A program made the position numbers and the translations under genes. DNA of 64,000 nucleotides, taken from positions 186,001 through 250,000 of the forward strand of contig NZ_BDCG01000018.1 of the NCBI RefSeq assembly GCF_001613385.1, in the 5' to 3' direction. Source of the DNA: Nocardia flavorosea NBRC 108225 (GTDB lineage Bacteria > Actinomycetota > Actinomycetes > Mycobacteriales > Mycobacteriaceae). This document shows, piece after piece, positions 42,530-51,332 of the stretch (positions are counted from its first letter, which is position 1; every line of letters starts with the position of its first letter). Below the pieces are notes generated by a model. It ran no database searches. It was given only the letters and a program-made list of their open reading frames with translations, and had not been told where the DNA came from.

Positions 42530-43863
42530 GACAGTGCCTCGAACCGGGCGCGTACGGCCTGCCCGTGGGCGGGTAGATCCTCGGCGTCGGCCAGCGCCAC
42601 CACATGTCCGGCGACATCCTTCAACGCCGCCTCGGTGTAGTCCACGACGTGGATACCGCGCAGGAAGGTCTGCACGCTCAGCCCGGACGAATGCCGGGCG
42701 CAACCGGCAGTGGGCAGGACGTGGTTGGAGCCGGCGCAGTAGTCGCCGAGGCTCACCGGGGCGTAGGGCCCGACGAAGATCGCGCCCGCGCTGCGCACCC
42801 GGGCGGCGACCGCGGTGGCCTGTGCGGTCTGGATCTCCAAGTGCTCGGCGGCGTAGGCGTTCACCACCCGCAGCCCCTGGTCGATATCGTCGACCAGCAC
42901 CGTGCCGGACTGGGCGCCGCGGAGCGCCGCGGTTACCCGTTCGGCATGTTTCACGACGGTCAGCTGTGTGGTCAGGGCCGCATCGACGGCATCGGCGAGG
43001 GCGGGGCTGTCGGTGACCAGCACACTCGCGGCGAGCACATCGTGTTCGGCCTGGCTGATGAGGTCGGCGGCCACATGTACCGGGTCGGCGGTGGCGTCGG
43101 CGAGGATCGCGATCTCGGTGGGGCCGGCTTCGGCGTCGATCCCGACCAGGCCGCGGCACAGCCGTTTGGCGGCGGTGACATAGATATTGCCGGGACCGGT
43201 GATCAGATCGACGGGGGCCAGATCGGCACCGTCGGTATCGGAGCCCCCGTAGGACAGCAGGGCGACCGCCTGCGCGCCGCCGACGGCCCACACCTCCTCG
43301 ACACCCAGCAGCCGGGCCGCGGCCAGCACGGTCGGATGCGGCAGCCCACCGAACTGTTCCTGCGGCGGCGAGGCCACCACCAGTGATTCCACCCCGGCGG
43401 CCTGCGCGGGTACGACGTTCATCACGACACTGGACGGGTACACGGCGTTACCGCCGGGCACGTACAACCCGACCCGTTCGACCGGCACCCAGCGTTCGGT
43501 GACGGTGCCGCCGGGAACCACCTCGGTGGTGGTGTCGGTGCGCCGCTGATCCGCGTGCACGGCACGGGTCCGCGCGATCGCGACCTCGAGCGCCGCCCGC
43601 ACCGCCGGATCCAGTCCGTCGAGGGCGGCAGCCAGCTCGGCGGCGGGGACGCGCACGGTTTCCGGGGTCACCCCGTCGAACTTCGCGCCGAATTCCAGGG
43701 CTGCGGCCGCGCCGCGGTCCCGGACCGCCTCCACCACCGGCCGCACCTGATGTAGTACCGAGTCCACATCGACCCCGCCGCGCGGCAGCGCGGTGCGCAG
43801 CTGCGCGGTGGTGGGCGTGCGGCCGCGCAGATCTACGCGGGCGAGCTCGATACGGGATGTCAT
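42526..43863 (-). CDS. hisD: histidinol dehydrogenase
   Basis: 445 residues. Zn-dependent, NAD-linked oxidation of histidinol to histidine in two steps. Signatures: VERVGLYVPGGNAVYPSSVVMNVVPAQAAGV, DLITGPGNIYVTAAKRLCRGLVGIDAEAGPTEIAILAD, VHVAADLISQAEHD, and SDYCAGSNHVLPT-type block (SLGDYCAGSNHVLPTAGCAR) with metal/His ligands. First gene of hisDCBH; the promoter should lie in the 84 nt to 43947. Complete length. Confidence 0.97.
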   Translation of the reverse strand: MTSRIELARVDLRGRTPTTAQLRTALPRGGVDVDSVLHQVRPVVEAVRDRGAAAALEFGAKFDGVTPETVRVPAAELAAALDGLDPAVRAALEVAIARTRAVHADQRRTDTTTEVVPGGTVTERWVPVERVGLYVPGGNAVYPSSVVMNVVPAQAAGVESLVVASPPQEQFGGLPHPTVLAAARLLGVEEVWAVGGAQAVALLSYGGSDTDGADLAPVDLITGPGNIYVTAAKRLCRGLVGIDAEAGPTEIAILADATADPVHVAADLISQAEHDVLAASVLVTDSPALADAVDAALTTQLTVVKHAERVTAALRGAQSGTVLVDDIDQGLRVVNAYAAEHLEIQTAQATAVAARVRSAGAIFVGPYAPVSLGDYCAGSNHVLPTAGCARHSSGLSVQTFLRGIHVVDYTEAALKDVAGHVVALADAEDLPAHGQAVRARFEALS

Positions 43864-43947
43864 GGTGGTATCGGTCCTTGTGCAGCGGCTGAGTACGACA
43901 GCACCAGGGTATCGGGCCGATACCAGTGGTTATCCGCGTGGTCCGGC

Positions 43948-44379
43948 TCAGGCGATCCGGGTGTAGACGATATCGAGCTGGTGCTCCCAGGTCCGCGGGT
44001 CCAATTCGGCGTCCGAGCGCTCCCAGGTGGCTCGGAATATGTTCCCGGACTCCTCGAGATTGCCGGTCAGCCGCTGGGAATCGCCGGGGGCGTCGCGCCA
44101 GATCCGCCACAGCGGCCCGGTGAGCGCGCCGTTGTAGATCCGGCGGGCACCGGCGCTGTCGTGCTGCAGGACCTTCAGCCGTTCCGGGTAGGCGTCATCG
44201 GTACCGACAACCCAGGTCCGGGCGATCGCCGGCTCGGGTACCGTCAGCCGGACCAGCAGGAAGGCGTCGCCGTCCAGCCACTCGATGGTGGTGTGGCCGA
44301 CCATATCGGGGAGCTGTTCGCTGGTCGTCCTCCACTCGCCGATCATCGCCGCCATGGCGACGAGTGCCGAATCGGTCAT
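43948..44379 (-). CDS. DUF1579-like / heme-binding-barrel-like protein
   Basis: 143 residues from ATG 44379, preceded by GGGAG (an ATG 15 nt upstream lacks one). Pattern of a small beta-barrel: MIGEWRTTSEQLPDMVGHTTIEWLDGDAFLLVRL, TWVVGTDDAYPERLKVLQHDSAGARRIYNG, WRIWRDAPGDSQRLTGNLEESGNIFRATWERS. Such proteins measure as DUF1579/nitrobindin-like barrels. Function unknown. Sits between hisD and the DinB-like gene on the same strand. Confidence 0.7.
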   Translation of the reverse strand: MTDSALVAMAAMIGEWRTTSEQLPDMVGHTTIEWLDGDAFLLVRLTVPEPAIARTWVVGTDDAYPERLKVLQHDSAGARRIYNGALTGPLWRIWRDAPGDSQRLTGNLEESGNIFRATWERSDAELDPRTWEHQLDIVYTRIA

Positions 44380-44418
44380 CTGCGCGTCTCCCATCGGTGA
44401 AGCGGACTTCCGGATGTT

Positions 44419-45021
44419 TCAGCTGCAGCGGCGGCGCAGTTCCCCGACGCCTTCGCCGTCGAGTTCGTCGAGGACCACGGGCCGGCCCACCATCGCCAAC
44501 GCTAGCGCTTCACCGCGCCCGCGGACGGTAGGCCCCGATCCCTTGACCCAGTCGAAATCTGTCGCGACGAACTGTAACCCTCCGGTGAGGCGTCCGGGGC
44601 GCGCGAACGGGTCGGGATGGTCGAGTACGGCCTTCAACCGGTCGGTGGGGATTTCGCGGCGCCGGCCCAGGGGCCGCCGGATGTCCTGTTGGTGGATCAG
44701 TAGATCGGCCAGCCCCAGTCGTGGCCACAGCCGCGATACCGTGCGTGGGGCGGATTCGAATTCGGCCAGCAGTTCCGCCGGTGTCCGGCGCGATCCCTCG
44801 GCGGCCATGGCGTTGTTGACGCCGTCGATGGAGAAGCGGTTGCGCGCGGCGATACCGGCGTACTCGGTGAGCGGGATCGCGTCGTAGCGCAGATGCCCGA
44901 CCAGTTCCCGTACCCGCCAGCCGGTGCACAGTGTCGGCGCGTCCCATTCCTCGTTCCCCAGGCCGCGCAGCAGAGCGGTGAACTCGGCTCGCTCGGCGGC
45001 GAGCATCCCCCGAATATTCAT
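44419..45021 (-). CDS. maleylpyruvate isomerase-family (DinB-like, mycothiol-dependent type) protein
   Basis: 200 residues from ATG 45021; TATCGT 7 nt upstream is a leaderless-type -10 box, and a GTG nine bases earlier is less likely. N-terminal DinB-like four-helix bundle: AERAEFTALLRGLGNEEWDAPTLCTGWRVRELVGHLRYDAIPL with the metal-binding His, and LGLADLLIHQQDIRRPLGR with the second His pair. This superfamily uses bacillithiol or mycothiol as cofactor, which suits a mycothiol-making actinobacterium. Reaction unknown. Confidence 0.82.
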   Translation of the reverse strand: MNIRGMLAAERAEFTALLRGLGNEEWDAPTLCTGWRVRELVGHLRYDAIPLTEYAGIAARNRFSIDGVNNAMAAEGSRRTPAELLAEFESAPRTVSRLWPRLGLADLLIHQQDIRRPLGRRREIPTDRLKAVLDHPDPFARPGRLTGGLQFVATDFDWVKGSGPTVRGRGEALALAMVGRPVVLDELDGEGVGELRRRCS

Positions 45022-45067
45022 GTCGCACACGATAGCCCGGCTGCGGGCGGGGAGTTCGGGTTACGGA

Positions 45068-46651
45068 TCAGCGAGTATCGCTGTCGATGAGCAGCGACCC
45101 GCCCGAATGCACGACCCGCAGTATCGGATTACGGGTCTGGCCACCGTAGCTGAGGTTGTTCACCCGCATATCCACCGAGCCGTCGGGGTTGTTGCCCTTG
45201 AAGGCCTCGATGCGGCTGAAACTCTGCACGGTCCGGGTCGACCAGTACTGTTCGAATTCCTGCCGGCTGCCGTAGGCCTGTTGTGCGGCCGGAGTCAGCA
45301 AGGACCACGAACCCGCCGGATTCATGTAGAACTGCTCGAGCAGCTGGCCGGCCTGGACCCATTCGACCTGTCCGGTACTGGGCGTGCTGCCCAGCGCGGG
45401 GGCGGCCGCCGCCGTGGTCCCGGGTGTCCGGGGTGCCGACGAGGTCACCGAGGTACCGGCCTGCGCGGATCCGCCGTCGCCGGAATCCGAGGAACTGAAC
45501 CACAGCACACCACCGACCACTGCCGCCCCGGCGATACCACCGATGAGCACCGCTCGCCGTACCCCGCCACCGGAGCCTTCCGGAACGGGCTGGGTGGTGG
45601 TGGGGGGATGATTCGGAGCCCGCCGCGAGGGGCGGTCGCCGTTTCCGTCGTGGCCGGCCTCCGCGCGGGGTTCGGCCCGCCGGCGTGGAGCCGGGGCGGG
45701 CGCGGCGCCGCGGGTGCGGCCGGGGACCGGTGTTTCCATCGTGCTGACGGCGGCTCCGCCGGAGTGCCCGTTGCGATCGAAGGCCTCGCGCGCCGGGACG
45801 AACCCGGCATGCTCGGAATTCGCGCCCGGATATCCGGCGAATTGCGCCAGTTGTTCGCGGGCCTCCTGCATCGTGGGTCGCAGCCGCGGATCGGCTTCCA
45901 GCAGGTCGAGTAGGAAATCGGTGGCCGGGCCGGCGTTCTGGGGCTCGCTGACCTGGCCGTTGGCCGCGGCATACAGCACTTTGAGCGGGTTGCCGGACCC
46001 GAAGGGTGGTTCCCCTTCGAGGGCGTGGAACAGCGTCGCGCCCAGGGCGAACACGTCCGCGGCCGGGGTCGGATCCGCGCCCCGCGCGACCTCGGGTGCC
46101 AAGTAGGCGGCGGTTCCGCAGATCAACCCGGTCTCGGTGAGCGTCACATCGCCGGTGGCACGCGAGATCCCGAAATCGGTGATCTTGACGGTGCCGTGAT
46201 CGTCGAGCAGGACATTGCCCGGTTTCACATCGCGATGCACGATCCCGGCCTGATGCGCCGCGATGAGTGCCGCCGCGACCTGTTCCCCGATCCGCGCGAC
46301 CTGCGGCAACGGCAGCGGCCCCTCGGAGGACAGCACCTGTGCGAGGCTGCGCGACTTCATGTACTCCATCACCAGGCACGGATCGCCGCCGTGTTCGGTG
46401 ATGTCGAACACCACGATGGCATTCGGATGCTGGAAACGAGCCGCGTTGCGGGCCTCGCGGGTGGCGCGCTGGCGCAGCACATCACGCTCGGCAGGTGGCA
46501 GGCTGGGCTTTATATGGATCTGTTTGATCGCCACCGACCGTTGCAGACGTTCGTCGACGGCACGCCAGACCACGCCTGTGCCGCCGCTACCAATCTGCTC
46601 GACCAGGCGGTAGTGATCCGCGATCAACTGACCGGTATCGATGGCGCCCAC
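45068..46651 (-). CDS. transmembrane serine/threonine protein kinase (PknB type)
   Basis: 527 residues, GTG start. Kinase domain 14-275: Gly loop IGSGGTGVV, VAIK with K43, catalytic D141 in IVHRDVKPGNVLLDD, DFG with D159, LICGTAAYLAPEVA, DVFALGATLFHALEGEPPFG. A Pro/Arg-rich juxtamembrane linker runs to ~365, one transmembrane helix at ~366-385 (AVLIGGIAGAAVVGGVLWF), then an outside domain of ~140 residues (VEWVQAGQLLEQFYMNPAGSWSLLTPAAQQAYGSRQEF) that resembles SnoaL/nuclear-transport-factor-like sensor domains rather than PASTA repeats. Ligand and substrates unknown. Confidence 0.94.
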   Translation of the reverse strand: MGAIDTGQLIADHYRLVEQIGSGGTGVVWRAVDERLQRSVAIKQIHIKPSLPPAERDVLRQRATREARNAARFQHPNAIVVFDITEHGGDPCLVMEYMKSRSLAQVLSSEGPLPLPQVARIGEQVAAALIAAHQAGIVHRDVKPGNVLLDDHGTVKITDFGISRATGDVTLTETGLICGTAAYLAPEVARGADPTPAADVFALGATLFHALEGEPPFGSGNPLKVLYAAANGQVSEPQNAGPATDFLLDLLEADPRLRPTMQEAREQLAQFAGYPGANSEHAGFVPAREAFDRNGHSGGAAVSTMETPVPGRTRGAAPAPAPRRRAEPRAEAGHDGNGDRPSRRAPNHPPTTTQPVPEGSGGGVRRAVLIGGIAGAAVVGGVLWFSSSDSGDGGSAQAGTSVTSSAPRTPGTTAAAAPALGSTPSTGQVEWVQAGQLLEQFYMNPAGSWSLLTPAAQQAYGSRQEFEQYWSTRTVQSFSRIEAFKGNNPDGSVDMRVNNLSYGGQTRNPILRVVHSGGSLLIDSDTR

Positions 46652-46835
46652 TCCGAACTTTCTCGAATCGTGACCTGACGCGTCGGTGACCTCTCACGCG
46701 TTCGCCGATGAGTGTAGCGGGCACCCCGACCGGCCCAGTGGGTGATATCACCCAACGCTCGCCGGCCCCCGTCACCGCGGCGCGCGGCCTGCCGACTCGC
46801 TACCGGGCGCGCGGCACGGGCGAACCCCGGGCTAC

Positions 46836-46841
46836 TAGGCT
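46836..46841 (+). promoter_or_regulatory. candidate -10 box of priA (leaderless)
   Basis: TAGGCT ends 7 nt before the priA GTG; the same hexamer lies 6 nt before the pyk GTG. No ribosome-binding site. Confidence 0.5.
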
Positions 46842-46848
46842 GTTGCGC

Positions 46849-47580
46849 GTGAGTCTTGTGTTGCTGCCTGCAGTCGATGTCGCCGATGGAGAGGCCGTCC
46901 GCCTGGTACAGGGCGCGGCGGGCAGCGAAACCGGTTACGGTTCGCCGCGCGATGCCGCCCTCGCGTGGCAGGACGCGGGTGCCGAATGGGTGCATCTGGT
47001 GGACCTCGACGCCGCCTTCGGCCGCGGGTCCAACCGGGAGCTGCTGGCCCGAGTGGTCGGTGAACTGGATGTCGCTGTCGAACTGTCCGGCGGTATCCGC
47101 GACGACGAATCGCTGAAGGCCGCGATGGCCACCGGCTGCGCCCGTGTCAACCTGGGAACCGCCGCGCTGGAAGATCCGCAATGGTGCGCCCGGGCCATCG
47201 CCGAATACGGCGATCGGGTGGCGGTCGGGCTGGACGTCCAGATCGTGGACGGCGACTACCGGCTGCGCGGCCGCGGCTGGGTCAGCGACGGTGGGGATCT
47301 GTGGGAGGTCCTGGAACGGCTGGAACGGGACGGCTGCTCGCGGTACGTCGTCACCGATGTCACCAAGGACGGCACCCTCACCGGTCCCAACCTGGATCTG
47401 CTGCGCGAGGTGTGTATGGCCACCGACGCGCCGGTGATCGCTTCCGGCGGGGTCTCGGCTTTGGCCGATCTGACCGCGATCGCCGAACTGGTGCCCGAGG
47501 GCGTCGAAGGCGCGATCGTCGGCAAAGCCCTGTACGCGGGCCGGTTCACCCTGCCCGAGGCGCTGGCCGCCGTCCGTTGA
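46849..47580 (+). CDS. priA: bifunctional HisA/TrpF isomerase (PriA)
   Basis: 243 residues from GTG 46849 (VSLVLLPAVDVADGEAVRLVQG). (beta-alpha)8 barrel isomerising ProFAR in histidine synthesis and, in this order, also phosphoribosylanthranilate in tryptophan synthesis. AVDVADG holds the first catalytic Asp; VELSGGIRDDESL and VIASGGVSAL the two phosphate sites; VVTDVTKDGTLTGPNLDLL the second Asp. W in CSRYVVTD-region loops agree with PriA. No separate trpF exists in the trp cluster here. First gene of priA-impA-hisF-hisI. Confidence 0.93.
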   Translation: MSLVLLPAVDVADGEAVRLVQGAAGSETGYGSPRDAALAWQDAGAEWVHLVDLDAAFGRGSNRELLARVVGELDVAVELSGGIRDDESLKAAMATGCARVNLGTAALEDPQWCARAIAEYGDRVAVGLDVQIVDGDYRLRGRGWVSDGGDLWEVLERLERDGCSRYVVTDVTKDGTLTGPNLDLLREVCMATDAPVIASGGVSALADLTAIAELVPEGVEGAIVGKALYAGRFTLPEALAAVR

Positions 47581-47680
47581 CCGCGCGCGGGGTCGTAGCG
47601 GCCGGGCTCGGGCGCAGGAGCAAACGCACCGTGCGGGCGTACGGCCGCACACCGACCGCGAGAAACCGGGAGCCGAAGCG

Positions 47681-48691
47681 ATGACCAGGGCAGAGACCGA
47701 ACTGGCGGGGCTGCTGAGTACGGCGGCCGAGGTACTCGACAGCGTCGGCGACCGTTTTCTCGAGGGACGCGGCGCTCCCAGCGCGGTGGCCAAGGGCTCC
47801 CGGGATTTCGCCACCGAACTCGACCTGGAACTCGAACGCACCATCTCCGAGCTGCTCGTGGCGCGGACCGGTATCGAGGTGCACGGTGAGGAATTCGGCG
47901 GGCCGTCGCTCACCGGCGGCACCGCATGGGTGCTGGACCCCATCGACGGCACCTTCAACTATTCGACCGGTCATCCGCTCACCGGAACCCTGCTCGCGTT
48001 GATCCGCGACGGCGAACCGGTCCTCGGGCTCGCCTGGTTCCCGCCGCTGGACCGCCGGTACGCCGCCGTCGCCGGTGGGCCACTTCTCGTGGACGGAGTG
48101 GCCCGGCCACCGCTACCCCCTGCGCTGCTCGACGAGGCGATGATCGGGTTCGGTGCCTTCAACATCGAATCCACCGGACGCGTCCCGGGCCTGTTCCGGC
48201 ATCGGGTACTCGGCGCGCTGAGCCGGTTGTCGTCCCGCGTACGGATGCACGGCTCGACCGGAATCGACCTCGCCTTCACTGCCGACGGAACGCTGGGCGG
48301 CGCGATCGTGTTCGGTCACCATCCGTGGGACAACGCGGCGGGCGCGCTGATGGTGCGGTGCGCCGGCGGGATCGTCACCGATCTCGAGGGGGCGGACTGG
48401 ACGATCGAATCCGGTTCGGTGCTCGCGGCGGCGCCCGGGGTGCATGCCGAACTGCTCGAGATGATCGCCGCGGCCCGCGGTACCGGATTCGCCGTGCCGG
48501 GCAGTGATCGCGATCCCGGTCGGGCGGCGGAGCCCGCGTCCGGTGAGGACGGAGCCGGCTCGGACGCCGGTGTGGACAGTGCCCACTCCGGCGGTGCGGA
48601 CAGCCCCGCCTACGGCAGCGGTGCGGGCACTGCCGCCCCCGGAAGTCGTGTGGACAATGCCGCTCCCGGCGGCGGTGAGGAGCGTTCATGA
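47681..48691 (+). CDS. impA: inositol monophosphatase-family phosphatase (ImpA), likely histidinol-phosphatase-related, with disordered tail
   Basis: 336 residues. IMPase motifs: EVHGEEFGG (metal Glu) and AWVLDPIDGTFNYSTGHPL (D-x-I-D-G-T), plus HHPWDNAAGALMVRCAGG for the third metal Asp. Lies between priA and hisF as Rv1604 does, 100 nt after priA and overlapping hisF as ATGA. Either an inositol/fructose phosphatase or the HisN histidinol-phosphate phosphatase; context allows both. The last ~60 residues (ca. 275-336) are Gly/Ala/Ser/Asp-rich and unlike the family. Confidence 0.88.
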   Translation: MTRAETELAGLLSTAAEVLDSVGDRFLEGRGAPSAVAKGSRDFATELDLELERTISELLVARTGIEVHGEEFGGPSLTGGTAWVLDPIDGTFNYSTGHPLTGTLLALIRDGEPVLGLAWFPPLDRRYAAVAGGPLLVDGVARPPLPPALLDEAMIGFGAFNIESTGRVPGLFRHRVLGALSRLSSRVRMHGSTGIDLAFTADGTLGGAIVFGHHPWDNAAGALMVRCAGGIVTDLEGADWTIESGSVLAAAPGVHAELLEMIAAARGTGFAVPGSDRDPGRAAEPASGEDGAGSDAGVDSAHSGGADSPAYGSGAGTAAPGSRVDNAAPGGGEERS

Positions 48692-49461
48692 CCCTGGCGA
48701 CACGTGTCATCCCCTGCCTGGACGTCGATGCCGGGCGGGTGGTCAAAGGCGTCAACTTCCAGAACCTGCGCGATGCCGGCGATCCGGTGCAGCTCGCCGC
48801 CGCCTACGACGCCCAGGGCGCCGACGAACTCACCTTCCTCGATGTCACCGCCTCCAGCGGTGACCGCGCCACCATGTTCGACGTGGTCACCCGGACCGCC
48901 GAGCAGATCTTCATTCCGCTCACCGTCGGCGGCGGAGTGCGCACCGTCGACGACGTGGACCGGCTGCTGCGCGCGGGCGCGGACAAGGTCTCGGTGAATA
49001 CCGCCGCCATTGCCCGCCCCGAGGTGCTGCACGAGATGTCGCAGCGCTTCGGATCGCAGTGCATCGTGCTGTCGGTCGACGCCCGCACCGTGCCCGACGG
49101 CGAACCGGACACCCCGTCGGGCTGGGAGGTCACGACACACGGCGGTCGCCGGGGCACCGGGATCGACGCGGTCGAATGGGCGGTGCGCGGGGCCGAGCTG
49201 GGGGTGGGGGAGATCCTGCTCAACTCGATGGACGCCGACGGCACCAAGGCAGGGTTCGATCTGCCGATGATCCGCGCCGTGCGTGCCGCGGTCTCGATTC
49301 CGGTGATCGCCTCCGGCGGTGCCGGCGCGGTCGAGCATTTCGCTCCCGCAGTGCAGTCCGGTGCGGACGCCGTGCTGGCCGCCAGCGTTTTCCACTTCGG
49401 TGACCTGACCATCCCGCAGGTCAAGGATGCCCTGCGCGCGGCCGATCTGGTGGTGCGCTGA
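48688..49461 (+). CDS. hisF: imidazole glycerol phosphate synthase, cyclase subunit
   Basis: 257 residues. Barrel enzyme cyclising PRFAR with ammonia from HisH. ATRVIPCLDVDAGRVVKGVNF with catalytic Asp, LTFLDVTASSGDR, IPLTVGGGVRTVDD phosphate site, LNSMDADGTKAGFDLPMI with second Asp, VIASGGAGAVEHF. ATG overlaps the impA stop. Next gene hisI begins 2 nt later. Confidence 0.97.
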   Translation: MTLATRVIPCLDVDAGRVVKGVNFQNLRDAGDPVQLAAAYDAQGADELTFLDVTASSGDRATMFDVVTRTAEQIFIPLTVGGGVRTVDDVDRLLRAGADKVSVNTAAIARPEVLHEMSQRFGSQCIVLSVDARTVPDGEPDTPSGWEVTTHGGRRGTGIDAVEWAVRGAELGVGEILLNSMDADGTKAGFDLPMIRAVRAAVSIPVIASGGAGAVEHFAPAVQSGADAVLAASVFHFGDLTIPQVKDALRAADLVVR

Positions 49462-49462
49462 G

Positions 49463-49813
49463 ATGGCCCTGGATCCGGCGATCGCTGCCCGGCTCAAACG
49501 TAACGACGCCGGACTGGTGGCCGCGGTGGCACAGGAACGCGGGACGGGCGCGGTACTGATGATGGCGTGGATGGACGACGAGGCACTGGCCCGCACCCTC
49601 GAAACTCGCCGCGCCACCTACTATTCCCGGTCCCGGAAGCAGTACTGGGTCAAGGGGGAGACCTCGGGACATACGCAGTACGTGCACGAGGTCCGGCTGG
49701 ACTGCGACGGCGATACGGTGCTGCTGGTGGTGGATCAGCGGGGCGCGGCCTGCCACACCGGCACGCATACCTGTTTCGACACCGACGTACTGCTGCCTTC
49801 CGAACAGGTGTGA
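49463..49813 (+). CDS. hisI: phosphoribosyl-AMP cyclohydrolase
   Basis: 116 residues from ATG 49463, two bases after the hisF stop. Zn-dependent hydrolysis of PR-AMP. Metal ligands and signatures: LMMAWMDDEALARTLETRRATYYSRSRKQYWVKGETSGH, LDCDGDTVLLVVDQRGAACHTGTHTCF. Monofunctional (no HisE domain), so hisE should be elsewhere. Last gene of the operon; GGTGTGA...TCACACC enclosing CGACAG-GT-CTGTCG follows the stop as possible terminator structure. Confidence 0.97.
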   Translation: MALDPAIAARLKRNDAGLVAAVAQERGTGAVLMMAWMDDEALARTLETRRATYYSRSRKQYWVKGETSGHTQYVHEVRLDCDGDTVLLVVDQRGAACHTGTHTCFDTDVLLPSEQV

Positions 49814-50083
49814 CGACAGGTCTGTCGCGTGCCGGTGACATCACACCAAGGGCCGGTCGCAGGTGGCCCGACCGCGCCGGGATCGGCGATAACTGTGCTG
49901 CTCGAGGGGGCGCCCCGGCGACCGGAATCGGCCGGGCATTCGTGGACCTGGCCGACGACCACCGGTGCGTGGCCGCTGGTCGTCGATGGATAGCGTGGAT
50001 GCCGCGAGATCGCCGTTGATCACCTCGTAGTTCCGGTGCCGCCGAGGATATCGAGGGTTCCCGCATACCGGGACCGCGCACGG

Positions 50084-50959
50084 TCAGCTCGGCGATATCG
50101 TGCCGGGCATACACTGCCCGATCTCGATTGCCCGGACGAGCCGGTCCTCGATCCGGAAACGGATGAGCGCGAAGGGGTGCCCGCCGGGCGCGATCACCGC
50201 CGCGGGGCTACCGGCGAGGAGAAGCGTCGTGGTGACGGCGATCCGGTCGGCGAACAACCGTGTTTCCTCGGCGACTGCCGTGGCGCCGCGAACCTCGGTG
50301 GGCGCGCCCGCCGGGAGCAGGCGCGGATCGGCGATCCGGACGGCATCCGGAGCCAGCAGGGTGACCAGCCGGGCGATATCGCCGCCGCGGGCAGCGGCCA
50401 GGAAGGCCTCGACGATCTCGAGATGCGCGGCGGTATCGGGATAGCCGGAGGAACTGGGATGCCCGGTCGCAGTACCGGATTCGGGCGGCCGTGCATCGCG
50501 CAGCCTGCCGCGGGCCCGGCTGGCCAGTTTTTTCGCTGCCGCCGGAGTCGCCTCGAGTACCGTGGCGACCCGGTCGAACGGTACTGCGAAGAGATCGTGC
50601 AGCACATAGGCCACCCGCTGGGCCGGTGACAGCTCGCCGAGCAGCACGAGCAGTGCCCGGGACACATCCTCGCGCCGGAGGAATGCTTCGTCGGCTCCGG
50701 TCTGTTCACCGCCGATATCGTCGAGCAGCAGCGGGAGTTCGCCGCGGCGCTCCCGCGCCCGGAGCAGATCCAGGCACAACCGCGCCGTCACGGTCGTGAA
50801 CCAGGCGTCCGGTTCGGCCACTTCGGACAGGTCCGCCACCTGTACCCGGGTCCACGCGGTCTGCACCGCATCCTCGGCGTCCTGGTGCGAGCCGACGATC
50901 CGGTAGGCGAGCGAAAGCAGCCGCGGCCGGGCCGCCTCGAACTTCTCGACTGTTTCCAC
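50084..50959 (-). CDS. ECF41/SigJ-like RNA polymerase sigma factor with SnoaL-like C-terminal domain
   Basis: 291 residues. Sigma region 2: FEAARPRLLSLAYRIVGSHQDAEDAVQTAWTRVQ; region 4: LLVLLGELSPAQRVAYVLHDLFAVPFDRVATVLEATPAAAKKLASRARGRL. After a linker, a SnoaL/NTF2-like domain starts at ~180 (EIVEAFLAAARGGDIARLVTLLAPDAVRI) and ends FALIRFRIEDRLVRAIEIGQ. In ECF41 factors this domain acts as a built-in anti-sigma module; the usual C-terminal NPDKL motif is not obvious here. Divergent from the monooxygenase-like/DoxX operon, which has a matching promoter. Confidence 0.9.
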   Translation of the reverse strand: METVEKFEAARPRLLSLAYRIVGSHQDAEDAVQTAWTRVQVADLSEVAEPDAWFTTVTARLCLDLLRARERRGELPLLLDDIGGEQTGADEAFLRREDVSRALLVLLGELSPAQRVAYVLHDLFAVPFDRVATVLEATPAAAKKLASRARGRLRDARPPESGTATGHPSSSGYPDTAAHLEIVEAFLAAARGGDIARLVTLLAPDAVRIADPRLLPAGAPTEVRGATAVAEETRLFADRIAVTTTLLLAGSPAAVIAPGGHPFALIRFRIEDRLVRAIEIGQCMPGTISPS

Positions 50960-50964
50960 GGGGA

Positions 50965-50991
50965 GGTCACCTTTCGTGCGTGACGGACGTC
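50965..50991 (+). promoter_or_regulatory. candidate ECF41-type promoter
   Basis: GGTCACC (50965-50971) resembles the ECF41 -35 TGTCACA, and CGTC (50988-50991) the -10, with 16 nt between. It points at the monooxygenase-like gene, giving a ~45-nt leader. Confidence 0.6.
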
Positions 50992-51044
50992 AGGAGGGGT
51001 GAGTGATGACTACCACGACATTGCACGCCTTCGAGGAGACAGAT

Positions 51045-51332
51045 ATGAGCGTACAGATTCTCCGGTTCACCACCGCCCCGGAGCGGATACCAGAGGTCGA
51101 ACAGGCCGTTACGAAGTTGTTTGCTGCGGTGGACGCCGCCGGTCCCGAAGGGATCGACTACACCGCGATGCGGGTGGGCCCGGATGGCGAGTTCGTGCTG
51201 ATTCTCCGGCTGACCGACGCCAACCCGCTTCTGGATATTCCGGAAGCCCGGGAATTCCGGGCACGGCTGGCCGAGTGGGCAGGCCCGGTCGCCCCGCGAC
51301 CCGCCGTCGAGCTGGGCCGGTACACCCGGTGA
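51045..51332 (+). CDS. small antibiotic-biosynthesis-monooxygenase-like (dimeric alpha/beta barrel) protein
   Basis: 95 residues from ATG 51045 with GAGGAG upstream; an earlier in-frame ATG at 51003 has no good ribosome-binding site. Pattern of a ferredoxin-like ABM fold: MSVQILRFTTAPERIPEVEQAVTKLF, then EGIDYTAMRVGPDGEFVLILRLTD, and a helix AREFRARLAEW. No cofactor motif. Overlaps the DoxX-like gene as GTGA, so the two form an operon. Function unknown; probably a target of the divergent sigma factor. Confidence 0.72.
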   Translation: MSVQILRFTTAPERIPEVEQAVTKLFAAVDAAGPEGIDYTAMRVGPDGEFVLILRLTDANPLLDIPEAREFRARLAEWAGPVAPRPAVELGRYTR

